A stretch of 64,000 nt of DNA from Amniculibacterium aquaticum (GCF_003852705.1 NZ_REFA01000007.1:1-64000), one strand, 5' to 3'; positions 27,852 to 38,031 are shown, counted from the first letter of the stretch. The notes: generated by a model from the letters alone, not told the origin. Program-made: numbers and translations.

Positions 27852-29873
27852 ATGAAAAAGCAATTATGTTCTTTGGCAATCATCATGATGGCATCGTCAT
27901 TTATGAATGCCCAAGTTGTTAAAAAAACGGAAACTGAATCTAGGTTTCTGGGTAGAGGTGTTGCACGAGAAGATAAACACAACGGTTTTGTTAGATGTTT
28001 GACTACAGAGTATGAAAACTACTTGCAAGAAAAAAATCCAAAGCGACTTAATACCGAACAGTTCGAAGAATGGTTGTCACCATTGATCAAAAAACAATTG
28101 GAGAACAGATCTCAAGTGGGTAATGTGATTACCATTCCGGTTGTTGTTCATGTGATCCACAATGGTCAGGAGATTGGTGTAGCTCCTAACATTACCGATG
28201 CCCAAATCCAATCTCAACTTACTGTGATGACCCAAGATTACAGAAGAATGGCAGGGACAAGAGGGTTTAATGACAATCCCGTAGGTGCCGATGTAGAAAT
28301 TGAATTTGTATTGGCAAAAGTAGATCCTAATGGAAATCCAACAAACGGGATCAATCGTGTTAATCTTTGCGAAGAAAGCTGGTCAACGACTGATATCAAT
28401 GATATTGTAAAACCCAATACCATTTGGGATCCTACACAGTATATGAATATGTGGAGCGTCAACTTTAGTGATAGCTCGTTGTTGGGATATGCTCAATTCC
28501 CGTCCAATTCCAACCTGGGTGGTCTAAATCCAAATATGGGTGATGCAAGTACCGATGGTGTAGTTGCCAATTATTCTACTTTTGGAAGCAGCGATTACAA
28601 TGACGGTACCTTTTTGTTATCCGCTCCTTTTGATAAGGGGAGAACCATGACCCATGAAGTAGGTCACTTTTTAGGACTTCGTCATATTTGGGGAGATAAC
28701 AGCAGTTGTACGGTTAATGCAACAGACAGTGCCAAAGATTTTTGTCCAGATACTCCAGCAGCCAGCACTTCAAACGGAGGTTGCTCGCCAACGGATACTT
28801 GCCCATCTGCTCCAGGTATGGATATGATTGAAAATTACATGGACTACACCAACGATGCGTGTATGAATATTTTCACACAAAATCAGAAAACAAGAATCAG
28901 AACGGTAATGGATAATTCTCCTAGGAGAAATACTCTAAAAACTTCAACGAAAGGTGTTGCAATACCATTGTTTCCTAACGATGCAGAGCTTAGAGTGGAA
29001 GGGATGTGTGCAGATGCTTTCAAATGTGGAAGCGATGTGCTAAACTTCTCCATCATCAACAGAGGGACCAGTCCTTTAACATCTGCAACCATTTCGTATA
29101 CAGTAGGAGGTACAACCAAAACATACACTTGGACGGGTAATTTGTCTCAAGATAAGTTGGATTATTTTTCTGTACCAATCAGCTATACCATACCGAGCGG
29201 TGCCGTAAGTGCGAATGTTGTAACGGTAAATGGTGTTGCCGACCAAAGGGCTACCAACAATGCATCTACCGGTTATTATAATAAGATTAATAATCCTGAT
29301 TATTTCGATACAACAACCGTTAATTTCAAATTACAAAGAGATCAGTACGGATCTGAAACGGTTTGGGGATTGTTTAACAGTGCAGGTCAATTGGTGAAAA
29401 CCGGAGGCCCTTACAACGATACGGCCAATCCTGGATTGATTACTCAAACATGGAGCTTACCAGCAGATTGTTATGAATTCAAATTGTACGATGCTTATGG
29501 AGACGGGATGACCTCTATCACCGGGACTTATGTTGAAATGAAAACATCAGCAGGACAAACCATTTTCTATGCCGCAGGAGATAGTTTTACCACAAAAACA
29601 GGTAAAAACTTTACGACTCAAGTGTTGGCAACCGTAGAAAAAGATATTGCTAACGATATCCAAGTGTATCCAAACCCAATAACCGATGTTTTGAATGTTA
29701 CGAAAGTGAGCGCAAAGGCTACTTTTGAAATCCATAATGCTGTTGGACAATTGGTGAATAAAGGCAAAATTGCAGATAACAAAGTGCAAGTAGTTCACCT
29801 TGAAAAAGGAGTGTATTTTATTACCATATCAGAAGCAGGTGTTTCTAAAAAAGTAAAGTTTATTAAAAAATAA
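27852..29873 (+). CDS. T9SS-exported M43 (pappalysin-like) zinc metalloprotease
   Basis: A 673-residue secreted protease. A signal peptide (residues 1-20) is followed by a propeptide-like region to about 85. The M43 catalytic domain at about 90-360 has the zinc site HEVGHFLGLRH (H268, E269, H272, H278) and a Met-turn in MIENYMDYTNDACMN. A linker beta domain (CARDB-like) and a second sandwich follow. The last 75 residues are a type A T9SS sorting domain (IQVYPNPITDVLNV to KKVKFIKK). It is exported to the surface or medium and probably degrades proteins. Single-gene unit. Confidence 0.93.
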   Translation: MKKQLCSLAIIMMASSFMNAQVVKKTETESRFLGRGVAREDKHNGFVRCLTTEYENYLQEKNPKRLNTEQFEEWLSPLIKKQLENRSQVGNVITIPVVVHVIHNGQEIGVAPNITDAQIQSQLTVMTQDYRRMAGTRGFNDNPVGADVEIEFVLAKVDPNGNPTNGINRVNLCEESWSTTDINDIVKPNTIWDPTQYMNMWSVNFSDSSLLGYAQFPSNSNLGGLNPNMGDASTDGVVANYSTFGSSDYNDGTFLLSAPFDKGRTMTHEVGHFLGLRHIWGDNSSCTVNATDSAKDFCPDTPAASTSNGGCSPTDTCPSAPGMDMIENYMDYTNDACMNIFTQNQKTRIRTVMDNSPRRNTLKTSTKGVAIPLFPNDAELRVEGMCADAFKCGSDVLNFSIINRGTSPLTSATISYTVGGTTKTYTWTGNLSQDKLDYFSVPISYTIPSGAVSANVVTVNGVADQRATNNASTGYYNKINNPDYFDTTTVNFKLQRDQYGSETVWGLFNSAGQLVKTGGPYNDTANPGLITQTWSLPADCYEFKLYDAYGDGMTSITGTYVEMKTSAGQTIFYAAGDSFTTKTGKNFTTQVLATVEKDIANDIQVYPNPITDVLNVTKVSAKATFEIHNAVGQLVNKGKIADNKVQVVHLEKGVYFITISEAGVSKKVKFIKK

Positions 29874-29894
29874 TTTTTCTTTTTCCAACCTAGT

Positions 29895-29924
29895 AAACTC
29901 CGACTTTTTAGTCGGAGTTTTTTT
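29895..29924 (+). terminator. Terminator of the M43 protease gene
   Basis: AAACTCCGACT and AGTCGGAGTTT form a perfect 11-bp stem with a T4 loop and a T tail. Confidence 0.9.
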
Positions 29925-30003
29925 ATTTTAAAAGCCTTTTAATGATTTTCTATTATTGTTGAAAAAAAGGTTGGAATACTACAATTAAATCACAAAAAAT
30001 TTT

Positions 30004-30011
30004 TAGATTTG
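30004..30011 (+). promoter_or_regulatory. Candidate -7 promoter element of the 30040 gene
   Basis: TAGATTTG matches TAnnTTTG, 28 bases before the chosen ATG at 30040. It leaves little room for a start at 30022. Confidence 0.5.
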
Positions 30012-30039
30012 TGGGATTAATATGTTAATAAGTATAATT

Positions 30040-33000
30040 ATGAAGAAACTCTTTACATTTTGGCTTCTTCTCCTTATGTCAACGGCTTCGTTCGCGCAAT
30101 GGAGTCCAACAGATTATAGGCGAGAAGGGAAAAGTAGAGCCGATAAGGACATCTACTTCAAGTTAAATCTAAACGAGTTAAGATCACAATTGGCTTCTGC
30201 ACAGGAAATGGGAAGAAATTCCCGCCCTGTTCTCGTGTCCATACCAACCCTTGATGGGAAAATTGAAAACTTTAATGTGTACAGTTTCCCGGTGATGGCT
30301 AGTGAATTGGCACAGCAGTATCAATTGGGGTCTTATTCTGGAGTGTCGGTTAACGATCCTTCCAAAACCGTTAGATTTAGCCTTGCTCCCAACGATTTTC
30401 AATGCATGATGATCGTTAATGGCGAGTATCAATTTATCGATCCTGTAGATAAGGGACAATCCATCTACAGCGTTCATTCTAAAACAAAACCTACAGGAGG
30501 CAAAGCTTTTGTTTGCTCAACAAAAGAAAGTGCCGTTTCTCAGCAAGAGATGCAAAGGTTGTATGCGAAAGGAAATTCGTTTGCAAACAATCCTGCAGAT
30601 TTTTCTAGAAGCTCAGATAAAAAATACAGAACAATGCGTCTAGCAATGTCTGTGACTGGTGAATATACTCAGTATTTCGGAGGTACGGTAGCAGGTGCAT
30701 TAACAGCGATTAATGCAACCGTAACTCGTGTCAACGGAGTATATGAAAAAGATTTTGGCCTTCATTTGAATGTTCAAAACTTTCCACAACTTATTTATAC
30801 CAATGCAGCAACGGATCCCTATTCTCCGTCTGCTCAGATGAACAATTGGAATAACGAACTTCAACAAAATTTAACAGCAACGATAGGAAATGCTGCCTAC
30901 GATATCGGCCACCTTTTCGGTAGAGATGGTGGAGGTGGTAATGCAGGCTGCATCGGTTGCGTTTGTATCAATCCAACGGGGCCTGCGAGTAACCAAAAAG
31001 GTTCTGGATATACTTCTCCTGCAGATGGAATTCCACAAGGAGATAATTTTGATATCGATTATGTTGCTCACGAAATGGGCCATCAGTTAGGAGCAAACCA
31101 TACTTTTTCAAATTCATTAGAAGGTGCTGGTGTAAATGTAGAGCCGGGTTCAGGATCTACCATCATGGGTTATGCCGGAATTACCGGTCCTAATACCGAT
31201 GTGCAACCGCATTCGGATCCGTATTTTCATACCGTAAGTATTGGTCAGGTTCAGACGAATTTGAATAATAAAACTTGTGATGTAGAAACAACTACAACCA
31301 ATAACCCACCGGTAATTGCTGCATTTACGACCTATACCATACCTAAAGGAACGGCATTCGTTTTGACGGGTTCTGCAACGGATCCAGAAAACGATCCGAT
31401 GACTTATGTTTGGGAACAAAGGGATAATGCTACAGTTACTATTAATAAAAACAATCTTGGAAACACCACTTCAGGTGCGGCATTTAGATCTGTAGTACCC
31501 TCTACAAGTCCGGTGCGATATTTCCCAAGACTGTCATCGGTGTTGGCAGGTGTTCTTAATAATACCAACAACCTTTGGGAAGCAGTTCCTACTGTAGCTA
31601 GAACAATGAACTTTGCATTTACCGTTAGGGATAACAACCCAGCGGCTAATCAAAAGCAAACACAAACTGCGACTCAACAAATTGTTGTAGGGAACGATGG
31701 GCCGTTTACCGTAACAACAACAGCGGTAACCAACAATGTGGCGTCTCCTGTTACTTGGACGGTAGCCAATACCAACAATGCTCCGTACAATGCAACCAAT
31801 GTACAGATCGATTATACGGCTGACAATGGGGCAACTTGGACTGTGGTATCGGCATCTACACCAAACGACGGAACAGAGAATGTTACTTTTACAGGTCTTA
31901 CCAATGGACAAGTCATCAAGATAAGAGTTTCTGCAATTGGAAATGTATTTTATGCAGTGAGCAGTGCTACGGTAGCAGCAGCGCCTATGGCTGCAACTTT
32001 GCCATACACGCAACCGTTTACCAATAACGATTTTACTTTTGTGAACGGTGCCTCAGCAAATAAATGGGTTTGGGGATCAGCAGCAGGTAATCCAGCGAAC
32101 TCAATCTATGTGTCCAATGACAATGGAGTGTCCAATACTTATACAACCACCTCAGCTACTACAATTCATGCATATAATGATTTTTTAATTCCTGCTGGAA
32201 CGGTTAATGCTACATTATCTTTCGACTGGAAGGCCAATGGAGAAACTTCTTATGACAGAATGAAAGTTTGGTTGGTACCGGATACTTATGTACCGACATA
32301 CAATACTCAAATCCCTGCGGGTGGAGGAAGATTACAAATTGGAGGAAACTGGAGTGCGACTACTTCATGGCAAACCTATTTTAATCCGACTTTGAATATT
32401 TCGACTTTTGCGGGACAAACCATGCGTTTGGTATTCGAATGGAAAAATGACGGAAGTGGTGGTAACCAAAATCCGGCAGCTGTGGATAATATTAATTTAT
32501 TGATCCCGACTTGTCAGGTTCCGACCAATGTTGCTGTAAGTAATATTACACAAAATTCCGTTCAGGTTAGCTGGACTGCCGCTAACCCGGTACCGGCAAT
32601 GGGTTATGAATATTATATTTCTACATCCAATACACCACCAACAGCCGCTACACCAGCATCTGGTGTGTCAGCAGCTTCTCCAGTGGTTATCAATGGTCTG
32701 ACTCCTAATACCGTTTATTATATTTGGGTTAGATCCAGATGTACAGCATCGGATACCAGCTTATGGATGCCTGCGCCAATGGTTTCTACTACTCAGATTC
32801 CGGCGACTCTTCCATACAATGAGAATTTTTCTGGACCTAGTAATTTTACCTTTACGAACGGTACACAACCCAATAAATGGGAAACCGGTGCAGCAGCAGG
32901 TAACCCAGCAAACGGATTGTATATTTCTAACGACAACGGACTTAACAATGCGTACAATGTAAGTGCAGCTTCCATTGTCCATGCGTATAGAGATATTGCC

Positions 33001-36000
33001 ATTCCATTTGGAACAGTAAATGCTACTTTTGGCTATGATTGGAGAGCGGTAGGACAAGCTTCTTCAGATTATATGAAAGTGTGGTTGGTGCCAACTTCTT
33101 ATATCCCAGTAGCCGGTACTGCCATCCCAACTGGTGGAGGTAGGGTACAGATTAATGGTTTCCACCAACAACAAGCCAACTGGCAATCGTATTTCTCTTT
33201 TACACAGAATATTTCCGCTTTTGCAAATCAAACCATGCGTTTGGTTTTCGAATGGACAAACAATGCCAGTATAGGTACGCAAACACCAGCAGCGGTAGAT
33301 AATATTACTTTATTTGTGCCTACTTGTCAGGTGCCTACCAACATTGTATTGGGTACAGTAACACAAAATTCAGCTACTATTTCTTGGACGGCTGCCAACC
33401 CGGCTCCTGCCAATGGATATGAATATTATGTATCGACAGTAAACACACCACCAACAGCTGCAACAGCTCCTACGGGAACATCGACTGCATCACCGGCAAC
33501 CCTTACTGGATTGTTACCGAATACAACTTATTATGTATGGGTAAGATCTAAGTGTATTGGTCCGGATAGAAGCTTGTGGATGACAGGTCCTTCGTTTACA
33601 ACGGGGCAAATACCTGCGAACATGCCGTATCTGCAACCGTTCAATAACGGACCGGTAGATTTTACTTTTGTTAATGGTACCCAACACAACAAATGGGAAT
33701 TTGGTAATGCAACGGGTAACCCAGCGGGTTCTATCTATATATCTGATGATAACGGAACCAGCAACAATTATAGTACTTCTGCAAGTACCGTGTTTGCTTA
33801 TAGAGATATTACTGTTCCTGCTGGTACAACGATGGCAACTCTTACCTACAATTGGAAAGGTATGGGAGAAGGTTCTTTTGACTTTTTACAAGTATGGACA
33901 GTTCCTGTATCTTTCTCACCAACTGCGGGTACAGCAATTGTTGGAGGAGGTGGTAGAACTCAGATAGGTGGTAACCTTAGTCAACAAGGTGCATGGCAAA
34001 ATTATTTTAACCAAAATGTTAACTTAACCGCATTTGCAGGTAATACTGTACGATTGGTATTCCAATGGAAAAACGATGGTTCTATATTTAACCAAACACC
34101 AGCAGCGGTAGATAACATTAATTTAATAGTTCCTACTTGTCAGGTGCCAACCAATGTTAACATCAATACCGTAACAACGACTACGGCTAACATTACTTGG
34201 ACGGCAGCCAACCCGGTTCCTGCAGGTGGTTATCAGTATTATGTTTCTACAAACAATACTCCGCCAACAGCTGCTACCGTACCTACTGGAAACTCTGCAA
34301 CTTCTCCAGCTGCACTAACAGGTCTTACGCCTAATACAACTTATTATGTTTGGGTAAGGTCTAAATGTATTGGTACCGATACCAGTCTTTGGATGCCTGG
34401 ACCTAGTTTCACAACGCAACAAATTCCGGCAAACTTCCCGTACATCCAACCGTTCAACGGTACCACGAATGACTTTGCATTTGTAGGTAACACAGCGAAT
34501 AAATGGGTGCAAGGAACGGCTACAGGTAACCCTGCAAACTCCATGTACATTTCTGATGACAACGGGGTAAGTAACAATTATACATACACAACTACGGTAT
34601 CTCATGCATACCGTGATATCAATATTCCTGCGGGTCTTGGAAACTTCATTTTAGAATTCGACTGGAAATCTGAAGGAGAAGGTAACTGGGATAACTTGCA
34701 AGTGTGGGTTGCTCCAACAACATTTGTACCTACCAACGGTAATGCAATTGCCGCTGGTGGTGGTAGAGTACAAGTAGGAGGAAATTATGTTGGGCAAAAT
34801 ACTTGGCAAACATTCTCTGATCAAAACTTTGCTGTACCAGGATTTATTCCTGCAGCAGGTGGGGTGATGAGATTGATCTTCCAATGGAAAAATGATGGAT
34901 TTGGTGGTACGCAACCGCCAGCAGCAATTGATAATGTTCGTTTGACAAAATGCGACAATGCTGCACCGGCTAACTTTACTGCAACCAACATTACCAGTAC
35001 TTCTGCTACAGCAACTTGGACTGGCGATATGGGTGGCGCAACTTATGTGTTCAAGTACAGACCGGTAGGTTCAACAACTTGGATCATCGTACCACTTGCA
35101 CAAGGTTCTACTTCTTATATCATGCAAAACTTATTGCCATTTACACAATACGAAATGGAAATTACAGCATTCTGTAAGAATATTGCAGGTACACCATCAA
35201 CAGGTACATTTACAACTCCATGTAGTACAGCGGCACCTTTGAACCTTACGGTATCCAATGTGTTGTTTACTTCCGCAGATATCAGCTGGTCTGCTTCTGC
35301 AGGGGTAACTTACTCTGTACGATATAGAGAAGTGGGTGCTGGTGTTTGGACTGTATTTACAACAGCGGCAACCAATGCACAACTAACAGGTCTTACACCG
35401 GGTAAAACTTATGAAGTTCAGGTAGCCAATATCTGTAACAATGTGGTAGGTGCTTATTCGTCTTCTCAAGTATTTACTTGTCCTACGACTTGTGATATGG
35501 CTCCAACAGGATTAACCATTACCCAGATCACCAACTCTTCTGCAGTTGCCAACTGGAATGCTTTCCCTGGTGCTTCGTATATTGTAAGAATTAGAAAAGT
35601 AGGATCCCTAATGTGGAATACTTTGAACTCTGCAACCAACACTTATACTTTCACTGGATTAACTGAAAATACTCAGTATGAAGTACAAGTAGCGAATGTA
35701 TGTAGCGGTACTCCGGGTAACTTTACTCCACTGTACTTGTTTACAACTTCTGCAGTAGTTTATTGTGATCAAACTTCACACAACTCCGGATCCGAGCATA
35801 TTGCTAATGTAACGGTGAAAAACTCTAACGGTATTACCATGAGTAACGATTCTGGACCGTCTAACTACACCAGCTTTGTTCCAGTTAACGATGCTTTGGT
35901 TAGATTGTATAAAGGAACATCCAACAACCAAATCTCAATTGAGAAAAAATGGGCATCTACCACTTATGATGAAGCGGTAGTGGTTTGGGTAGATTTCAAC

Positions 36001-36471
36001 AGAAACGGTATGTTTGAAGCTTCTGAAATGATTGTTAATTCACCAGCGAATCAAGTAACTCCAATTACTGCAACTTTCAATGTACCAAGCAATGCTTATG
36101 TTAGCATTACCGATGATAAGTACATCTTGATGAGAGTAGCGATGAGAAGGGATGCTGCACCAGATCCTTGTGTTGATTTTGACAACGGTGAAGTGGAAGA
36201 TTATAAAGTCTTAATCATCGAGCCACCAATGAACAATGTACTAGATCCAAACAGCATCCAGATCTATCCAAACCCGGTTAAGAATAACCTATTCGTAACC
36301 AAAGTGAAGGATGGTGCTAAATACAAAATCTATGACAGTGCCGGTAGAGTGATTAAGTCAGGAGTGATCTTGGCGAATAAGATTGATCTTTCTCACCTGA
36401 TCAGCGGAGTCTATATTATCGATGTCGATAACAATGGGGAAACTGCTCAGAAAAAATTCATCAAAGAGTAA
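30040..36471 (+). CDS. Giant T9SS-exported reprolysin-type metalloprotease with FN3/MAM-like tandem modules
   Basis: A 2143-residue multidomain protein. After the signal peptide (FTFWLLLLMSTASFAQ) comes a propeptide, then a zinc protease domain with HEMGHQLGANH (H344, E345, H348, H354) and a Met-turn in STIMGYAGITG. A cadherin-like domain follows. Four MAM/choice-of-anchor-J-like domains alternate with fibronectin III domains (coding region 31996-34950), then three more FN3 domains. A GEVED domain (VVWVDFNRNGMFEASEM, NGEVEDYKVLI) and a type A T9SS sorting domain (IQIYPNPVKNNLFVTKV) end the protein. It is probably a surface adhesin-protease. The start at 30040 sets the signal peptide correctly. 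Confidence 0.92.
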   Translation: MKKLFTFWLLLLMSTASFAQWSPTDYRREGKSRADKDIYFKLNLNELRSQLASAQEMGRNSRPVLVSIPTLDGKIENFNVYSFPVMASELAQQYQLGSYSGVSVNDPSKTVRFSLAPNDFQCMMIVNGEYQFIDPVDKGQSIYSVHSKTKPTGGKAFVCSTKESAVSQQEMQRLYAKGNSFANNPADFSRSSDKKYRTMRLAMSVTGEYTQYFGGTVAGALTAINATVTRVNGVYEKDFGLHLNVQNFPQLIYTNAATDPYSPSAQMNNWNNELQQNLTATIGNAAYDIGHLFGRDGGGGNAGCIGCVCINPTGPASNQKGSGYTSPADGIPQGDNFDIDYVAHEMGHQLGANHTFSNSLEGAGVNVEPGSGSTIMGYAGITGPNTDVQPHSDPYFHTVSIGQVQTNLNNKTCDVETTTTNNPPVIAAFTTYTIPKGTAFVLTGSATDPENDPMTYVWEQRDNATVTINKNNLGNTTSGAAFRSVVPSTSPVRYFPRLSSVLAGVLNNTNNLWEAVPTVARTMNFAFTVRDNNPAANQKQTQTATQQIVVGNDGPFTVTTTAVTNNVASPVTWTVANTNNAPYNATNVQIDYTADNGATWTVVSASTPNDGTENVTFTGLTNGQVIKIRVSAIGNVFYAVSSATVAAAPMAATLPYTQPFTNNDFTFVNGASANKWVWGSAAGNPANSIYVSNDNGVSNTYTTTSATTIHAYNDFLIPAGTVNATLSFDWKANGETSYDRMKVWLVPDTYVPTYNTQIPAGGGRLQIGGNWSATTSWQTYFNPTLNISTFAGQTMRLVFEWKNDGSGGNQNPAAVDNINLLIPTCQVPTNVAVSNITQNSVQVSWTAANPVPAMGYEYYISTSNTPPTAATPASGVSAASPVVINGLTPNTVYYIWVRSRCTASDTSLWMPAPMVSTTQIPATLPYNENFSGPSNFTFTNGTQPNKWETGAAAGNPANGLYISNDNGLNNAYNVSAASIVHAYRDIAIPFGTVNATFGYDWRAVGQASSDYMKVWLVPTSYIPVAGTAIPTGGGRVQINGFHQQQANWQSYFSFTQNISAFANQTMRLVFEWTNNASIGTQTPAAVDNITLFVPTCQVPTNIVLGTVTQNSATISWTAANPAPANGYEYYVSTVNTPPTAATAPTGTSTASPATLTGLLPNTTYYVWVRSKCIGPDRSLWMTGPSFTTGQIPANMPYLQPFNNGPVDFTFVNGTQHNKWEFGNATGNPAGSIYISDDNGTSNNYSTSASTVFAYRDITVPAGTTMATLTYNWKGMGEGSFDFLQVWTVPVSFSPTAGTAIVGGGGRTQIGGNLSQQGAWQNYFNQNVNLTAFAGNTVRLVFQWKNDGSIFNQTPAAVDNINLIVPTCQVPTNVNINTVTTTTANITWTAANPVPAGGYQYYVSTNNTPPTAATVPTGNSATSPAALTGLTPNTTYYVWVRSKCIGTDTSLWMPGPSFTTQQIPANFPYIQPFNGTTNDFAFVGNTANKWVQGTATGNPANSMYISDDNGVSNNYTYTTTVSHAYRDINIPAGLGNFILEFDWKSEGEGNWDNLQVWVAPTTFVPTNGNAIAAGGGRVQVGGNYVGQNTWQTFSDQNFAVPGFIPAAGGVMRLIFQWKNDGFGGTQPPAAIDNVRLTKCDNAAPANFTATNITSTSATATWTGDMGGATYVFKYRPVGSTTWIIVPLAQGSTSYIMQNLLPFTQYEMEITAFCKNIAGTPSTGTFTTPCSTAAPLNLTVSNVLFTSADISWSASAGVTYSVRYREVGAGVWTVFTTAATNAQLTGLTPGKTYEVQVANICNNVVGAYSSSQVFTCPTTCDMAPTGLTITQITNSSAVANWNAFPGASYIVRIRKVGSLMWNTLNSATNTYTFTGLTENTQYEVQVANVCSGTPGNFTPLYLFTTSAVVYCDQTSHNSGSEHIANVTVKNSNGITMSNDSGPSNYTSFVPVNDALVRLYKGTSNNQISIEKKWASTTYDEAVVVWVDFNRNGMFEASEMIVNSPANQVTPITATFNVPSNAYVSITDDKYILMRVAMRRDAAPDPCVDFDNGEVEDYKVLIIEPPMNNVLDPNSIQIYPNPVKNNLFVTKVKDGAKYKIYDSAGRVIKSGVILANKIDLSHLISGVYIIDVDNNGETAQKKFIKE
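32512..34950 (+). repeat. Three exact-length 813-bp tandem FN3+MAM modules
   Basis: Units start at 32512, 33325 and 34138, each with a Cys codon opening (C)QVPTN, and end just before the Cys codon at 34951. Each is exactly 813 bp (271 residues). A MAM-only half unit precedes them at 31996-32511. The copies differ in many synonymous and some amino-acid positions, so the expansion is not very recent. Confidence 0.85.
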
Positions 36472-36497
36472 GATTCAATTTCTTCAAATTATATTTT

Positions 36498-36529
36498 TAA
36501 AGCCCTTCGAGAAAATCGAAGGGCTTTTT
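36498..36529 (+). terminator. Terminator of the giant protease gene
   Basis: AGCCCTTCGA and TCGAAGGGCT form a perfect 10-bp stem with loop GAAAA, followed by a T run. Confidence 0.88.
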
Positions 36530-36720
36530 GTTTTATATATTGTTATTGTGGATTTTGTAATGCATTTTTGTTAATGTGTAAAGTATACTATTTTTTAAAA
36601 TATAAGAATTTATTAGAAAGCTGATGGATTATTTGGTTTTCTCTTTTTTTTCTTTGTCAGGTATTTGATCATGTTTTATATTAATGTTAAGGAATGTACT
36701 GCCCCAATGTTGATACTGTA

Positions 36721-36728
36721 TAATTTTG
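36721..36728 (+). promoter_or_regulatory. Candidate -7 promoter element of the small peptide gene
   Basis: TAATTTTG matches TAnnTTTG, 97 bases upstream of the ATG. Confidence 0.4.
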
Positions 36729-36825
36729 ATAATGGTAATATGAACAATCTTAACATGAGTTAATATTATGTTTAATCAACTAAAAATTATTTGTAAAAAA
36801 TTTAAAATCTAAAAAATTATTGATT

Positions 36826-37086
36826 ATGAAAAAATTTATTTTACTTACATCTTTATGTATAATTGGATTTGCAAATGCTAATACGATGCTAGGAAACAAC
36901 GACTTATCTACTTTAGAAAATGAAACCAATTGTACTCACATTACACTTAGTTGTGGAATTGAATATGATATTTGTAATTTTAAAGGAACTACAAGTCAAT
37001 TAGTACAAGTAGTAATTAATGCAAATAATAGTAATTGCAGATCAGAAATAATTGCACCTAAAGAAGATCATTCACTTGAACCTTAA
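36826..37086 (+). CDS. Small secreted cysteine-containing peptide
   Basis: An 86-residue protein with a signal peptide (FILLTSLCIIGFANA) and a mature part of about 65 residues. The mature part has four cysteines (NCTH, SCGI, ICNF, NCRS), enough for two disulfides. I do not recognise a family. It is followed after 93 bases by the GLPGLI gene in the same direction. The ATG at 36826 is preferred over an in-frame TTG at 36820. The local sequence is more AT-rich than its neighbours. Confidence 0.65.
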   Translation: MKKFILLTSLCIIGFANANTMLGNNDLSTLENETNCTHITLSCGIEYDICNFKGTTSQLVQVVINANNSNCRSEIIAPKEDHSLEP

Positions 37087-37091
37087 TTAAA

Positions 37092-37166
37092 AAAAGTCCA
37101 ATATAAATATAAGATTTATATTTGTCATTCTTATTTATTGTCTTCAGTATTTTATGTTGGACTTTT
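37092..37166 (+). repeat. Nested inverted repeats between the peptide and GLPGLI genes
   Basis: The outer arms AAAAGTCCAA (37092-37101) and TTGGACTTTT (37157-37166) are perfect complements. Just inside the left outer arm (sharing its last base), ATATAAAT (37101-37108) pairs with ATTTATAT (37114-37121). The outer helix ends in a T run, so it could act as a terminator or attenuator for the GLPGLI gene. Confidence 0.55.
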
Positions 37167-37179
37167 ATATGTGAATTCT

Positions 37180-37989
37180 ATGAAAAAAATGACTTTTATT
37201 TTGTTATTCCTATTTTGTTTTTTTACTGTAAAATCACAGACAAATATAGATGTAACTTATGAATATACCTTTACGCCTGATTCCGAAAATAAAGCGAATA
37301 AAATAAAAACAGAAAATTTTATTTTAACAATAGATTCTGATCAGAATTCGGTTTACAGAAGTATTAGGAAATATAAATTTGACTCAGCAATGGTTGATTT
37401 GGAAAAGCAAGGCTTTCATGAAGCATTTGTAAAGTTGTCATCTATGCCACAACCAAGTACAGATAGGAAAGTATTTGTATTCAAAAACCAGCAAGGATTT
37501 CAAATAACCAATACAATCTATGGTAGCACTTATCTGTATCATAAAAATAAGCCAAAAAACAATTGGGTTATAGGAAAAGAAACAAAAATATTGAACGGTT
37601 ATAAAGTTACGAATGCATTTTTAGATTATGCAGGGAGACATTACGAAGCCTGGTTTACACAAGATTTACCTATAAATGCAGGACCATATTTGTTTTGTGG
37701 ATTACCGGGACTTATATTAGAAGTGTATGATGTCGAAAAAGATTTTTACTTCAAAATGATAGAAATCAAAAAATCAGTTTTAATATTTGATGAAATAGAA
37801 AATGGTGTTCGTAAAGTATCCATTCAAGAGTTTAGTAAAATTGCTAAAAATTATAAAGAAAATCCAATTTTTGAGATGGTCGCAAATGGAGCTGTGATAG
37901 ACGAAGCCAATCGAAAAAAAATAATGGATAAAGCTAAGTTAAGAAATAGTGTAAAAGCTAACTTAATGGAATTATCTCCTGAGTACTAG
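37180..37989 (+). CDS. GLPGLI family protein
   Basis: A 269-residue secreted protein with a signal peptide (MTFILLFLFCFFTVKSQ) and the family motif GPYLFCGLPGLILEVYD near residue 180. The N-terminal part is beta-rich (VTYEYTFTPDSENKAN) and the C-terminal part is helical and charged. GLPGLI proteins are a Bacteroidota family of unknown function, often with small secreted or transporter genes beside them. The start at 37180 sets the signal peptide; the upstream in-frame TTG adds 14 odd residues. Confidence 0.88.
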   Translation: MKKMTFILLFLFCFFTVKSQTNIDVTYEYTFTPDSENKANKIKTENFILTIDSDQNSVYRSIRKYKFDSAMVDLEKQGFHEAFVKLSSMPQPSTDRKVFVFKNQQGFQITNTIYGSTYLYHKNKPKNNWVIGKETKILNGYKVTNAFLDYAGRHYEAWFTQDLPINAGPYLFCGLPGLILEVYDVEKDFYFKMIEIKKSVLIFDEIENGVRKVSIQEFSKIAKNYKENPIFEMVANGAVIDEANRKKIMDKAKLRNSVKANLMELSPEY

Positions 37990-38031
37990 TTTTTCATGTT
38001 CAACTATGACTCATTTTTGAATTTATTCTAA

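Larger units (their letters stand above)
36472..36825. other. 354-bp AT-rich intergenic region
   Basis: It holds the terminator of the giant protease gene (36498-36529) and a candidate promoter for the small peptide gene (36721-36728). The rest is strongly AT-rich and I see no gene or stable structure. Confidence 0.55.

Noticed and set aside
31534-32013. 159-residue minus-strand frame inside the giant protease gene
   Set aside because: It is antisense to a well-supported domain and rich in Cys, Arg, Ser and Tyr, as expected from reversed Thr/Asn/Val-rich repeats.
32512-34950. Considered as a CRISPR or assembly duplication
   Set aside because: Units are 813 bp, in frame and diverged in sequence, so they are ancient coding modules and not short direct repeats or an artefact.
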